Positions 6,705 to 13,407 of a DNA stretch of 23,363 nt are shown here, piece after piece. Origin of the DNA: Chloroflexota bacterium (lineage in GTDB: Bacteria; Chloroflexota; Limnocylindria; Limnocylindrales; CSP1-4); contig JAJYDP010000004.1 in assembly GCA_021777365.1 (NCBI GenBank), forward strand, positions 1 through 23,363, written 5' to 3'. Position 1 is the first letter of the stretch. Each line of letters begins with the position of its first letter. A program made the position numbers and the translations under genes. The notes under the pieces were generated by a model. It worked only from the letters and a program-made list of their open reading frames with translations. It had not been told where the DNA came from and ran no database searches.

Positions 6705-7313
6705 ATGACAGACGGGCCCGAGAAGACGCGCCGCCAGATGTGGGACGAACGCCATGCTGCCCGCGAGCCCATCGAGTCGCACGCGCCCGACGCCGCCCTG
6801 GTGGAGCTCGTGGCGGGGCTGACCCCGGGCCGCGCGCTGGACCTCGCCGCGGGCGACGGTCGGCACGCCATCTGGCTCGCCTCCCAGGGCTGGTCCGCGA
6901 CCGGCGTCGACTTCTCGGGCGTGGCGATCGAGCGGGCGCGCGCGGCCGCCGCGCGGGCCGGCGTGGAGGTCGATTGGGTCCACGCCGACCTGCTCGAGTG
7001 GGCGCCCCCCGCCGCCTCGGCGGACCTGGTCGTGCTCATGTTCCTGCACCTGCCGCAGCCGGAGCGGCGCGTCGTGCTGGGCAGGGCGGCGGCCGCGCTG
7101 GCCCCCGGTGGCCAGCTCCTGGTGGTGGGCCACGACCGCGCCAACGCGGGCCGGGACGCGCCCGGCCCCAAGGACCCGAGCGTGCTCTACACGCCCGACG
7201 AGGTCGCGGCCGACCTGCCGGGTCTGGTCGTGGAGCAGGCGCGCAGCGTGGAGGACGACCTGGGCGACGGGCGCGTGTCCACCGACACCGTGGTGGTGGC
7301 CCGCCGGCCGTAG
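6705..7313 (+). CDS. class I SAM-dependent methyltransferase
   Basis: 202-residue Rossmann-fold methyltransferase. Motif I is ALDLAAGDGRHAIWLA (44-59), the acidic residue closing the second strand is D69 (TGVDFS), motif II is HADLLEW (93-99) and LAPGGQLLVVG (132-142) is the post-motif strand. The overall pattern is close to the TehB/thiopurine-methyltransferase-like group, but the substrate is not predictable. The start at 6705 is chosen because GGAGG at 6693-6697 is 7 nt upstream; the ATG at 6687 overlapping the sigma stop has no such site. It ends the rightward gene run and faces the DUF1634 gene 31 bp away. Confidence 0.88.
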   Translation: MTDGPEKTRRQMWDERHAAREPIESHAPDAALVELVAGLTPGRALDLAAGDGRHAIWLASQGWSATGVDFSGVAIERARAAAARAGVEVDWVHADLLEWAPPAASADLVVLMFLHLPQPERRVVLGRAAAALAPGGQLLVVGHDRANAGRDAPGPKDPSVLYTPDEVAADLPGLVVEQARSVEDDLGDGRVSTDTVVVARRP

Positions 7314-7338
7314 GGCGCCGGCCCGGCGGGGGGGCGCC
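7314..7338. terminator. possible bidirectional terminator between convergent genes
   Basis: GGCGCC at 7314-7319 can pair with GGCGCC at 7333-7338 around a GC-rich loop, in the 31-bp gap between two genes that converge. There is no T-run on either strand and the stem is short. Confidence 0.25.
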
Positions 7339-7344
7339 GCGCGC

Positions 7345-7704
7345 TCAGTGCAGCAGGAAGATGCTGGTCAGCAGGATCAGCAGCACCGCCAGCGTGACCG
7401 CCGCGTAGAGGCGGTCGCCCTCGAGCGTGAAGGCCAGGACCGAGGCGCCGACGCGGGCCACGGGCGTGGCCAGCAGCACCACCAGGCCGAGCTGGGCGAA
7501 CCCGACCGGGCGCAGGGCCGCCAGGTTCGCGCCCATGTCGGCGAACGCCGTGGCGGCCCGGCCGTCCCCAGCGGCGCCGGAGAGCGACCCGCCCCAGCCG
7601 ACCAGCAGCGCCGCGGCCAGGCCCAGCGCGACCAGGGTCGCGGCGGCCACCACGCCCACGATCAGCACGCCCGACACCAGGGCCCGGAAGCGGTCCGCGT
7701 TCAC
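7345..7704 (-). CDS. DUF1634 membrane protein
   Basis: 119 residues with three hydrophobic helices (about 8-36, 69-92 and 100-118), matching the length and topology of DUF1634 proteins. The GTG start at 7704 overlaps the TGA of the TauE/SafE gene by 4 nt, so the two are translationally coupled. DUF1634 genes are commonly found beside TauE/SafE permeases, and an accessory subunit role is plausible. There are no catalytic motifs. Assignment rests on topology plus neighbour, so the family name is probable rather than certain. Confidence 0.75.
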   Translation of the reverse strand: MNADRFRALVSGVLIVGVVAAATLVALGLAAALLVGWGGSLSGAAGDGRAATAFADMGANLAALRPVGFAQLGLVVLLATPVARVGASVLAFTLEGDRLYAAVTLAVLLILLTSIFLLH

Positions 7705-8543
7705 AGCCCCGCCCCGAAGCCCTTCAGGAGCGTCTCGACGCCCACCGCCACCAGGACCGGCAGGAACACCAGGCGCACGTGGCGGTTCGACAGCCGGGGC
7801 AGGACCCGGGCGCCGGCGGTGGCCCCGGCCAGCACGCCCAGGGCGACCGGCGCGGCGAGGGTGGGGTCCACGTCGCCCCGCCCCAGGTAGATCCCGGCCG
7901 ACGCCGCCGCCGTGACCCCGATCATGAAGTTGCTCGTGGCCGAGCTCACCTTCATCGGCAGCCGCATCGCGCCGTCCATGGCCAGCACCTTGAGGGCGCC
8001 CGAGCCGATCCCGAGCAGGCCCGACACGACGCCCGCGCCGAGCATCATCAGGAAGCCCAGCGGCACCCGCTGGGCGGCGTACGGGACGTCGCGGCCCAGG
8101 CGCGCGTCCGGGTAGGCGCCCGCGAGGCGCATCCGGGCCGCCAGCGGCGACGCCTCGGCGACCGGCGGCAGCTCCTCGCCCAGGCGGAGCGCCTGCTGGA
8201 GGGCCGAGAACAGCAGCACGACGCCGAGCAGGACGTACAGCGCCGCCGGCGCCACCACCGCGGCGAGCAGGGCGCCGCCCACCGCGCCCGTGGTGGTGGC
8301 GAGCTCGAGGAACATCCCCACCCGCATGTCGGTCATCCGGTCGCGGACGTAGGCGGCGGCCGCGCCGGAGCTGGTGGCGATGACGCTCACGATGCTGGCC
8401 CCGATCGCGAGCCGGATGTCCACGCCGAACAGGATGGTCAGGGCCGGGACCACCAGGATGCCGCCGCCCACGCCGGCCAGCGCGCCGATCACGCCGGCGA
8501 GGAGCGAGACGGCGAAGATCCCGATATCGGCGCTGAAGGTCAC
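7701..8543 (-). CDS. TauE/SafE-family sulfite/anion exporter permease
   Basis: 280-residue inner-membrane protein with the internal duplication typical of the family. GALAGVGGGILVVPAL (20-35) in the first half mirrors SGLLGIGSGALKVLAM (174-189) in the second. About eight hydrophobic segments are separated by a polar loop (about 118-160). Members export sulfite, sulfoacetate or other anions, or take up sulfonates; substrate cannot be called. The start is the GTG at 8543 and no ATG is available nearby. It is divergent from mutY across 104 bp and leads a two-gene unit with DUF1634. The sulfur-flavoured genes upstream in the window make a sulfite role attractive, but that is inference. Confidence 0.88.
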   Translation of the reverse strand: MTFSADIGIFAVSLLAGVIGALAGVGGGILVVPALTILFGVDIRLAIGASIVSVIATSSGAAAAYVRDRMTDMRVGMFLELATTTGAVGGALLAAVVAPAALYVLLGVVLLFSALQQALRLGEELPPVAEASPLAARMRLAGAYPDARLGRDVPYAAQRVPLGFLMMLGAGVVSGLLGIGSGALKVLAMDGAMRLPMKVSSATSNFMIGVTAAASAGIYLGRGDVDPTLAAPVALGVLAGATAGARVLPRLSNRHVRLVFLPVLVAVGVETLLKGFGAGL

Positions 8544-8635
8544 GCGGGTCCACCGGTCTTGCTAGAGGGAGAGGGCGGCACCAGTATCGCCCGAGTCGGC
8601 GTTCCGGGCTGCCGACGCCCGTCAGGCGCGCGCCC

Positions 8636-8641
8636 TACCCT
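8636..8641 (+). promoter_or_regulatory. -10 box of a leaderless mutY message
   Basis: TACCCT ends 6 nt before the GTG start, placing the expected transcription start at or next to the first codon base. There is no Shine-Dalgarno and no clear -35. Confidence 0.5.
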
Positions 8642-8647
8642 TGGCCC

Positions 8648-9634
8648 GTGGCCGACATCCCCGATCCCGACACCCTCGTGCCGCAGGCTGCGCGGGAGGC
8701 GATCCTCGCCTGGTACACGGCGAGCGGCCGCAAGCTGGCCTTCCGGGCCACCACCGACCCGTACGCCGTCCTCGTCTCGGAGCTGATGGCGCAGCAGACC
8801 CAGGCCAGCAGGGCGGCCGAGGCGTGGACCGCGTGGACCGCCCGCTGGCCGACGGTCGGCGACCTCGCGGCGGCCCCGCTGTCCGAGGTGCTCAGGGCCT
8901 GGGCCGGCCTGGGCTACAACCGGCGGGCACTCGCCCTCCACCGGGCCGCCCAGGCGATCGTGGCCGAGCACGGCGGCCGGGTGCCGGCCGACGTGGAGGA
9001 GCTCGGGCGGCTGCCGGGCGTCGGGCCGTACACGGCGCGGGCGGTGGCCGCCATCGCGTTCGACCAGCCGGTGGGCGCCGTGGACACCAATGTGCGCCGC
9101 GTGCTGGGCCGGATGGCCGTCGGCGGCACGGGGGCGTTCAAGGGCCGGACGGCCCAGGCTCTCGCGGACGCGGTGGTGCCCCGGGACGCGGCCGCCGCCT
9201 GGACCCATGCGCTGATGGACCTGGGCGCGCTGCTGTGCGCCCCGCGCAGCCCGAGCTGCGGCGCGTGCCCGGCCGCGCGCTGGTGCCGGTACGCCGCGGG
9301 CGATCGGAGCGGCGAGGCGGCGCAGCCCGCGGCGCGGCGGCCCGGGCCGGCGACGCCCTTCCCCGCGACCACGCGCTGGCTCCGCGGGCGGGTGCTCCGT
9401 CGTGCCCGCGAGGCGCCGGACGGCGCGTGGGTCGTCTTTGACGGGGCGATCGGGGCGCACCCGGCGACGGCGGTGCGTGAGGCGGTGCTGGCACTCGCCC
9501 GCGAGGGGCTGCTCGAGGCCCGGGAGACGGCCGACGCCATCGAGGCGCGCCTGCCCGCGGCCGCCCCGGGACGTTCGGCAGGGGAGGGCCGGACCTGCGG
9601 CCCGACGCCGCCCATCCCGCCGCGGGTCGGCTGA
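8648..9634 (+). CDS. mutY: A/G-specific adenine DNA glycosylase MutY
   Basis: 328-residue base-excision repair enzyme that removes adenine mispaired with 8-oxoguanine. The HhH-GPD core shows catalytic Glu45 in SELMAQQTQ (44-52), the hairpin LPGVGPYTA (122-130) and the catalytic Asp146 in AVDTNVRRVLGR (144-155). The [4Fe-4S] loop is C197-x6-C204-x2-C207-x5-C213. The C-terminal part after about 220 lacks the NUDIX-like 8-oxoG recognition domain of the E. coli enzyme. It is a short region of about 100 residues with a low-complexity end, as in other short GC-rich bacterial MutY proteins. The GTG start has no Shine-Dalgarno but a close TACCCT box. Confidence 0.92.
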   Translation: MADIPDPDTLVPQAAREAILAWYTASGRKLAFRATTDPYAVLVSELMAQQTQASRAAEAWTAWTARWPTVGDLAAAPLSEVLRAWAGLGYNRRALALHRAAQAIVAEHGGRVPADVEELGRLPGVGPYTARAVAAIAFDQPVGAVDTNVRRVLGRMAVGGTGAFKGRTAQALADAVVPRDAAAAWTHALMDLGALLCAPRSPSCGACPAARWCRYAAGDRSGEAAQPAARRPGPATPFPATTRWLRGRVLRRAREAPDGAWVVFDGAIGAHPATAVREAVLALAREGLLEARETADAIEARLPAAAPGRSAGEGRTCGPTPPIPPRVG

Positions 9635-9670
9635 GGGCCCACGGCACGGGATCACGTCGGTCGGGCACGG

Positions 9671-9676
9671 TACTCT
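9671..9676 (+). promoter_or_regulatory. -10 box of a leaderless epimerase-domain message
   Basis: TACTCT ends 7 nt before the GTG at 9684, with no ribosome site between. The gene therefore appears to have its own promoter rather than relying only on readthrough from mutY. Confidence 0.5.
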
Positions 9677-9683
9677 TGCGCCC

Positions 9684-10466
9684 GTGCCCCCTGTGACCGC
9701 ACCCCTCCCCGGCGACGACCCTGCCCTGGCCGCACTCTCGCTCGACGAGCTGGAGCTGCGCTGGGCCGACGCGGCCGCCCGCGGGGCGATCTCCGCGGAG
9801 GCGATGACGGGCGCGGACCGCAAGGCCCAGGCGCTCGGGATCCCGGGCGAGGCGCTCATGGAGCACGCGGGCACGGCGGTGGCCGCGGCCGCCCGCGCCC
9901 TGCTGACCCACAACGGCCGCGAGGGCCGACCCGTGCTCGTGATGGGCGGCCCGGGCAACAACGGCGGCGACGGCTTCGTGGCCGCCCGGAGGCTTGCCGG
10001 CTGGGGCGTCCCCGTGATCGCGGTGCTGGTGTCCGCAGAGGAGCGACCGGGCACTCCGGACGCGGCGCGGAACTGGCGGCGGCTGGACGGCCTGGAGGGG
10101 GTGACGTGCGTCCACGCCCCGGTGGCGCGCGACTTGGCGATCCTGGCGCAGGGGATCGAGCGGGCCGGGATCATCGTCGACGCGCTGCTGGGCACCGGCG
10201 TCAGGGGCCGCCTGCGCGAGCCCGTCCGCACCGCGGTCGAGGTCATCCAGCGCGCCCGCGACGCCGGCACCCCGGTCCTCGCCGTGGACACCCCGACGGC
10301 AGTCGACCTCACGTCCGGCGACCCGTCCGAGCCGGTGGTCCGGGCCGACCTGACCGTCACGTTCCACCGCCCGAAGCTGGGCCTGCAGACCAGGCTCGGC
10401 CGCGCGCTGGCGGGGCGAGTGCTGGTGGCGCCCATCGGCATCCCGCTGGAGGCGGACCGTGGCTGA
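9684..10466 (+). CDS. nnrE: NAD(P)H-hydrate epimerase-type (YjeF_N) protein
   Basis: 260 residues forming a YjeF N-terminal domain. The phosphate-binding loop is VMGGPGNNGGDGFVAAR (86-102), the catalytic-region motif is IIVDALLGTGVRG (163-175), and AVDTPTAVDLTSG (200-212) precedes ADLTVTFHRPKLGL (221-234). The family repairs hydrated NAD(P)H by epimerising the C6 position. Two features are unusual. The usual D-x-PSG-D signature reads DTPTAVD. The ADP/ATP-dependent dehydratase domain that is often fused C-terminally is absent, so the partner activity must be elsewhere. The first 35 residues are a low-complexity extension. The GTG start is supported by the adjacent -10 box. Confidence 0.8.
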   Translation: MPPVTAPLPGDDPALAALSLDELELRWADAAARGAISAEAMTGADRKAQALGIPGEALMEHAGTAVAAAARALLTHNGREGRPVLVMGGPGNNGGDGFVAARRLAGWGVPVIAVLVSAEERPGTPDAARNWRRLDGLEGVTCVHAPVARDLAILAQGIERAGIIVDALLGTGVRGRLREPVRTAVEVIQRARDAGTPVLAVDTPTAVDLTSGDPSEPVVRADLTVTFHRPKLGLQTRLGRALAGRVLVAPIGIPLEADRG

Positions 10467-10695
10467 CGCCGCACCGGCGCCCGAGCGCCGTCCCGAGCCG
10501 CGCCAGCCGGGCGTCCGCGAGGTCCTCCTCGTCGCCGCCGTCGTGGTCGCCCTCGTCCTGGCCGCCGCGGCGCTCACGGCCGTCCTGCCCCGAGAGGTGC
10601 AGGCGGTCGTGTTCCACACCCCCCTCCTGATCGTGGTGCTCGTCCTCGGCACCGCGGTCGTCCTGTGGCGCATCCTGCGTGCGCCGAGTCCCTGA
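10459..10695 (+). CDS. small two-helix membrane protein, unknown
   Basis: 78 residues starting at a GTG that overlaps the previous gene by 8 nt and has GGAGG (10448-10452) 6 nt upstream. A Pro/Arg-rich cytoplasmic-type N-terminus (1-20) is followed by two hydrophobic segments (about 22-43 and 53-72). No conserved motif or family is recognised. Its position between the epimerase gene and glpD, with a GAGG ribosome site for glpD overlapping its stop, indicates co-transcription with glpD. Function unknown. Confidence 0.7.
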   Translation: MADAAPAPERRPEPRQPGVREVLLVAAVVVALVLAAAALTAVLPREVQAVVFHTPLLIVVLVLGTAVVLWRILRAPSP

Positions 10696-10705
10696 GGTCG
10701 TCGTC

Positions 10706-12355
10706 ATGCCTGATCAGCCCCACACCGCGTCCCGACCGCCGCTCGCCGCCCGGGGAGCCGACCTCGAGCACCTGGGCCGGGAGACTTGGGACGTCCTGAT
10801 CGTCGGCGGCGGCATCGTCGGCTGCGGCGCGCTGCTCGACGCAGCCAGCCGGGGCCTTCGGGCCGCGCTCGTCGAGCAGGACGACATCGCGGTCGGGACG
10901 TCGTCGCGGTCGAGCCGGCTCATCCACGGCGGCCTGCGATACCTGGAGCAGTTCCACGTCGGGCTCGTGCGGGAGGCGCTTCACGAGCGCGCCCGGCTGC
11001 TGGAGCTCGCGCCCCACCTGGTCCGGCTGGAGCGGTTCCTGTTCCCGCTGTACGGCCGCCCGGTGGTGACCCGGTCGTTCTACCAGTCGGGCATGGTGCT
11101 GTACGACCTGCTCGGGTCGGCGAAGAAGGGCGGCCGGCACCACCACCTCTCGGTGGCCGGCGCCCTGGAGCTGGCGCCCGGCCTCCGCCGCGAGGGGCTG
11201 CAGGGGGCCATGCTGTACAGCGACGGCATGGAGGACGACGCCCGCTACACGCTCGCGGTGCTGCGGACGGCGGTCCGCGAGGGCGGTCTGGCGGTCAGCC
11301 GGGTGCGGGCGGTCAGGGCGCTGCGCGACGGCGAGCGGATCGCCGGGGCCACGGTCCGCGACGAGTTGACCGGCGCCGAGTTCGACGTGCGCGCGACCAC
11401 GGTCCTCGACGCGACGGGCGTCTGGGGCTCCAGGCCCGACCGGCCGTTCGGCTCCGAGAAGGCGACCTTCAACGTCCTGCCGTCGCGCGGCAGCCACATC
11501 CTCGTGCCGCGGGAGCGGATCGAGGTCCGCACCGGCGTCACCATCCGCGTGCCCGGCAAGGTGGCGTTCATGGTCCCGTGGCCCCGCCACTGGGTGATCG
11601 GCACCACGGACGACCCGTTCAGCGGGCCGGTGGAGCGGCCTTCCGCCAGCACGCCGGAGGTGGACCAGATCCTCGCCGCCGTCAACAGCGCCTTCGACGC
11701 GGGGCTGTCCCGGGACGACATCGTCGGCGCGTACGCGGGGCTGCGCCCGCTCATCGCGCCGTCGGGAGCCAGCTCCACGGTGAAGGTCTCTCGAGAGCAC
11801 AAGGTGGCGGTCGAGGAGCGCGGGCTGGTGCGCATCAGCGGCGGCAAGTACACGACCTACCGCCTGATGGCGCGCGACGCGATCGACGCCGTGCTCGGCG
11901 CCGACGCGAAGGATCGACCGTCGGGCACCGCGGAGCTGCCGATCATCGGCGCGGCGCCGCGGCCGGAGCTGGACGCGCTGATCGCGCGCCTGGCCGGCGA
12001 GCCGGGTCTGGACGTGGAGTCGGCGCGGTCCCTCGTCGAGCGGCACGGCACGGAGGCCGAGGACGTCGTCGCGCTGGGCCGGGGGCGCGACCTGGTCCGG
12101 CCCCTGGTCGCCGGCCAGCCGATGATCGAGGCGGAGGTCGCGTGGGCGGCCGAGAGCGAGCTGGCCATGTCCCTCGACGACGTGCTGGCGCGTCGGATGC
12201 GCCTGGCCATGACGCTCCGCGACCGCGGCGCGTCGATCGCCCCGCGCGTGGCCGCCATCGCGGGCGACACCCTGGGCTGGGACGCGACCCGGCAGGCGGT
12301 CGAGGTGGCGCAGTACCTCGAGAGCGCCCACCGCGAGTTCGACGTCCCCGCCTAG
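10706..12355 (+). CDS. glpD: aerobic glycerol-3-phosphate dehydrogenase
   Basis: 549-residue FAD-dependent, membrane-peripheral enzyme oxidising sn-glycerol-3-phosphate to dihydroxyacetone phosphate and passing electrons to quinone. The FAD motif is DVLIVGGGIVGCG (29-41) and the family signature SSRSSRLIHGGLRYLE spans 66-81. The glycine/lysine motif ISGGKYTTYRLMA lies in the middle-to-late part, followed by the alpha-helical C-terminal cap domain of GlpD. The length is typical. The ATG at 10706 is preceded by GAGG (10694-10697); a GTG at 10679 is in frame but lies inside the previous gene. No glpK or glpF is adjacent, so it is separated from the usual glycerol uptake genes. Confidence 0.93.
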   Translation: MPDQPHTASRPPLAARGADLEHLGRETWDVLIVGGGIVGCGALLDAASRGLRAALVEQDDIAVGTSSRSSRLIHGGLRYLEQFHVGLVREALHERARLLELAPHLVRLERFLFPLYGRPVVTRSFYQSGMVLYDLLGSAKKGGRHHHLSVAGALELAPGLRREGLQGAMLYSDGMEDDARYTLAVLRTAVREGGLAVSRVRAVRALRDGERIAGATVRDELTGAEFDVRATTVLDATGVWGSRPDRPFGSEKATFNVLPSRGSHILVPRERIEVRTGVTIRVPGKVAFMVPWPRHWVIGTTDDPFSGPVERPSASTPEVDQILAAVNSAFDAGLSRDDIVGAYAGLRPLIAPSGASSTVKVSREHKVAVEERGLVRISGGKYTTYRLMARDAIDAVLGADAKDRPSGTAELPIIGAAPRPELDALIARLAGEPGLDVESARSLVERHGTEAEDVVALGRGRDLVRPLVAGQPMIEAEVAWAAESELAMSLDDVLARRMRLAMTLRDRGASIAPRVAAIAGDTLGWDATRQAVEVAQYLESAHREFDVPA

Positions 12356-12487
12356 CAGCTTCCAGGCCGCCCCGGCGTGCACGCCGGAGGCCCGCCGCGG
12401 CCACCGGACGGGGGGTCGGAGGGCGAGCGGGGCCTGTGCGTGGGCGGCCGCCGAAAATTGGGTATCGCCACGCCCGGCGAATGAGGG

Positions 12488-12493
12488 TAGAGT
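12488..12493 (+). promoter_or_regulatory. candidate -10 box for the zinc-ribbon gene
   Basis: TAGAGT lies in an AT-richer patch of the 258-nt gap before the gene. A start near 12500 would give a leader of about 115 nt containing the hairpin at 12549-12608. No convincing -35 is seen at the right distance. Confidence 0.3.
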
Positions 12494-12548
12494 GCGACCG
12501 CGCGGATCGCCGCGCACGGCTCACAATCGTTCGCACGCGCGACAACTT

Positions 12549-12608
12549 GGTCTCCTCCAGATTTGACTCGAGGGCCCGGTCTAGAAGCGGCGACATCTGG
12601 AGGAGATC
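12549..12608 (+). promoter_or_regulatory. leader hairpin sequestering the Shine-Dalgarno of the zinc-ribbon gene
   Basis: CTCCTCCAGAT (12552-12562) is the exact reverse complement of ATCTGGAGGAG (12595-12605), and the helix can extend with U-A, G-U and G-C pairs to 12549/12608. The 3' arm contains the whole GGAGGAG ribosome site (12599-12605) of the GTG at 12614. The 32-nt loop can form a small inner helix (12565-12570 with 12577-12581, one bulged base). In this conformation ribosome loading would be blocked, so translation should depend on opening the stem by temperature, a ligand, a protein or an alternative fold. This is seen in the sequence; the regulatory role is inferred. Confidence 0.6.
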
Positions 12609-12613
12609 GGCAC

Positions 12614-13003
12614 GTGGCCGACAAGACCCTGACCTGTTCCGACTGCGGGATGGAGTTCGCATTCACGGAGCGCGAGCAGGCCTTCTACGCCGAGAAGGGA
12701 TTCTCGGAGCCTCGACGCTGCCCGTCCTGCCGGGCCAGCCGCAAAGCCGCCCGCTCGGGCGGTGACAGCAGCTTCGGCGGCGGCTCGTACAGCGGCGGTT
12801 ACGACTCCGGGTACGGCGGTGGGGGCGGCTACTCCGCCGGTGGCTACGGCGGCGGAGGCTTCGGCAACCGCAGCAGCGGGCCGCGCGAGATGTTCACCGC
12901 GACCTGCAGCAGCTGCGGCCGCGAGGCTCGCGTGCCGTTCCGCCCGACCAACGGCAAGCCGGTCTACTGCTCGGACTGCTTCCGCTCGCAGCGGGGCGGC
13001 TGA
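12614..13003 (+). CDS. double zinc-ribbon protein with Gly/Tyr/Ser-rich linker
   Basis: 129 residues. An N-terminal four-cysteine ribbon uses C8/C11 (LTCSDCG) and C36/C39 (RRCPSCR). A second ribbon uses C98/C101 (TCSSCGRE) and C119/C122 (YCSDCF). Between them, residues about 49-90 form a low-complexity linker of Gly, Ser, Tyr and Phe with FGGG, GGY and GGFG repeats. The architecture matches zinc-ribbon proteins common in Chloroflexota and related bacteria whose role is unknown; nucleic-acid binding is likely. The linker resembles RGG/FG-type disordered segments that can self-associate. The GTG start has a full GGAGGAG site 8 nt upstream, which is hidden in a hairpin. It is monocistronic: a strong terminator follows. 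Confidence 0.88.
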   Translation: MADKTLTCSDCGMEFAFTEREQAFYAEKGFSEPRRCPSCRASRKAARSGGDSSFGGGSYSGGYDSGYGGGGGYSAGGYGGGGFGNRSSGPREMFTATCSSCGREARVPFRPTNGKPVYCSDCFRSQRGG

Positions 13004-13018
13004 ACGCCGCATTGCTCG

Positions 13019-13054
13019 ACCGGGCCGCGAGCGTCGCGGCCCGGTTCTGCATTT
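13019..13054 (+). terminator. intrinsic terminator after the zinc-ribbon gene
   Basis: A perfect 12-bp stem (ACCGGGCCGCGA 13019-13030 with TCGCGGCCCGGT 13034-13045) and a 3-nt loop start 16 nt after the stop codon. A T-containing tail (TCTGCATTT) follows. This is the clearest terminator in the window. Confidence 0.8.
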
Positions 13055-13407
13055 AAGGCGCGGCGTCTGCTGCGCGTGCGGGCCCGGCCGTCGTGGGCTG
13101 CACTGGCGGACTCGCGCTGGACTGGCAGTCCGGAATCCTGGCGACCCTGGGCTGAGGCTGGACCGGGAGTCTGGCGGACGTCACGTCCGGGGGCAGCCGG
13201 AGCGCAGGATCGGGCGCCGTCTGGACCGGGGGCTCGATGGCGGCGGCAGGGGATCGAGCGCTCGGGCTCGCAGTCCAGCCGGGCGGCCCCGACGCCCGAC
13301 GCGCCCCCCGCCCCCCGCGCCCAGCGCGGTGTAGGATCGGCCACGTCGTCCTGCAACAGCGGCACGCCGCCCGACCCTCCCCAAGCCCAGCGGAGTGACC
13401 CCGATCC
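13055..13407 (+). other. gene-free leader region before the lipoamide dehydrogenase gene
   Basis: About 350 nt without a supportable ORF. It holds two compact dyads: GGACT-GGC-AGTCC (13119-13131) and CGGACGT-C-ACGTCCG (13175-13189). It also has three copies of CTGGACYGG (13117-13125, 13158-13166, 13221-13229) and a candidate -10 box TAGGAT (13332-13337) about 70 nt before the ATG. The dyads are plausible operator sites for the dehydrogenase locus. Confidence 0.45.

Noticed and set aside
7321..7340. G-rich run between convergent genes as a possible G-quadruplex
   Set aside because: There is one long G run but not four separated G tracts, so a quadruplex is not supported.
8540..10474. 644-codon minus-strand frame over mutY and the epimerase gene
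   Set aside because: Antisense to two genes with full catalytic motifs; low-complexity Ser/Arg/Ala composition and no recognisable domain.
12458..12493. TTGGGT as -35 for the TAGAGT box
   Set aside because: The spacing is about 24 bp, too long for a normal promoter.
10574..12517. 647-codon minus-strand frame opposite glpD
   Set aside because: Antisense shadow of a clear GlpD; no domain and biased Arg/Gly/His content.
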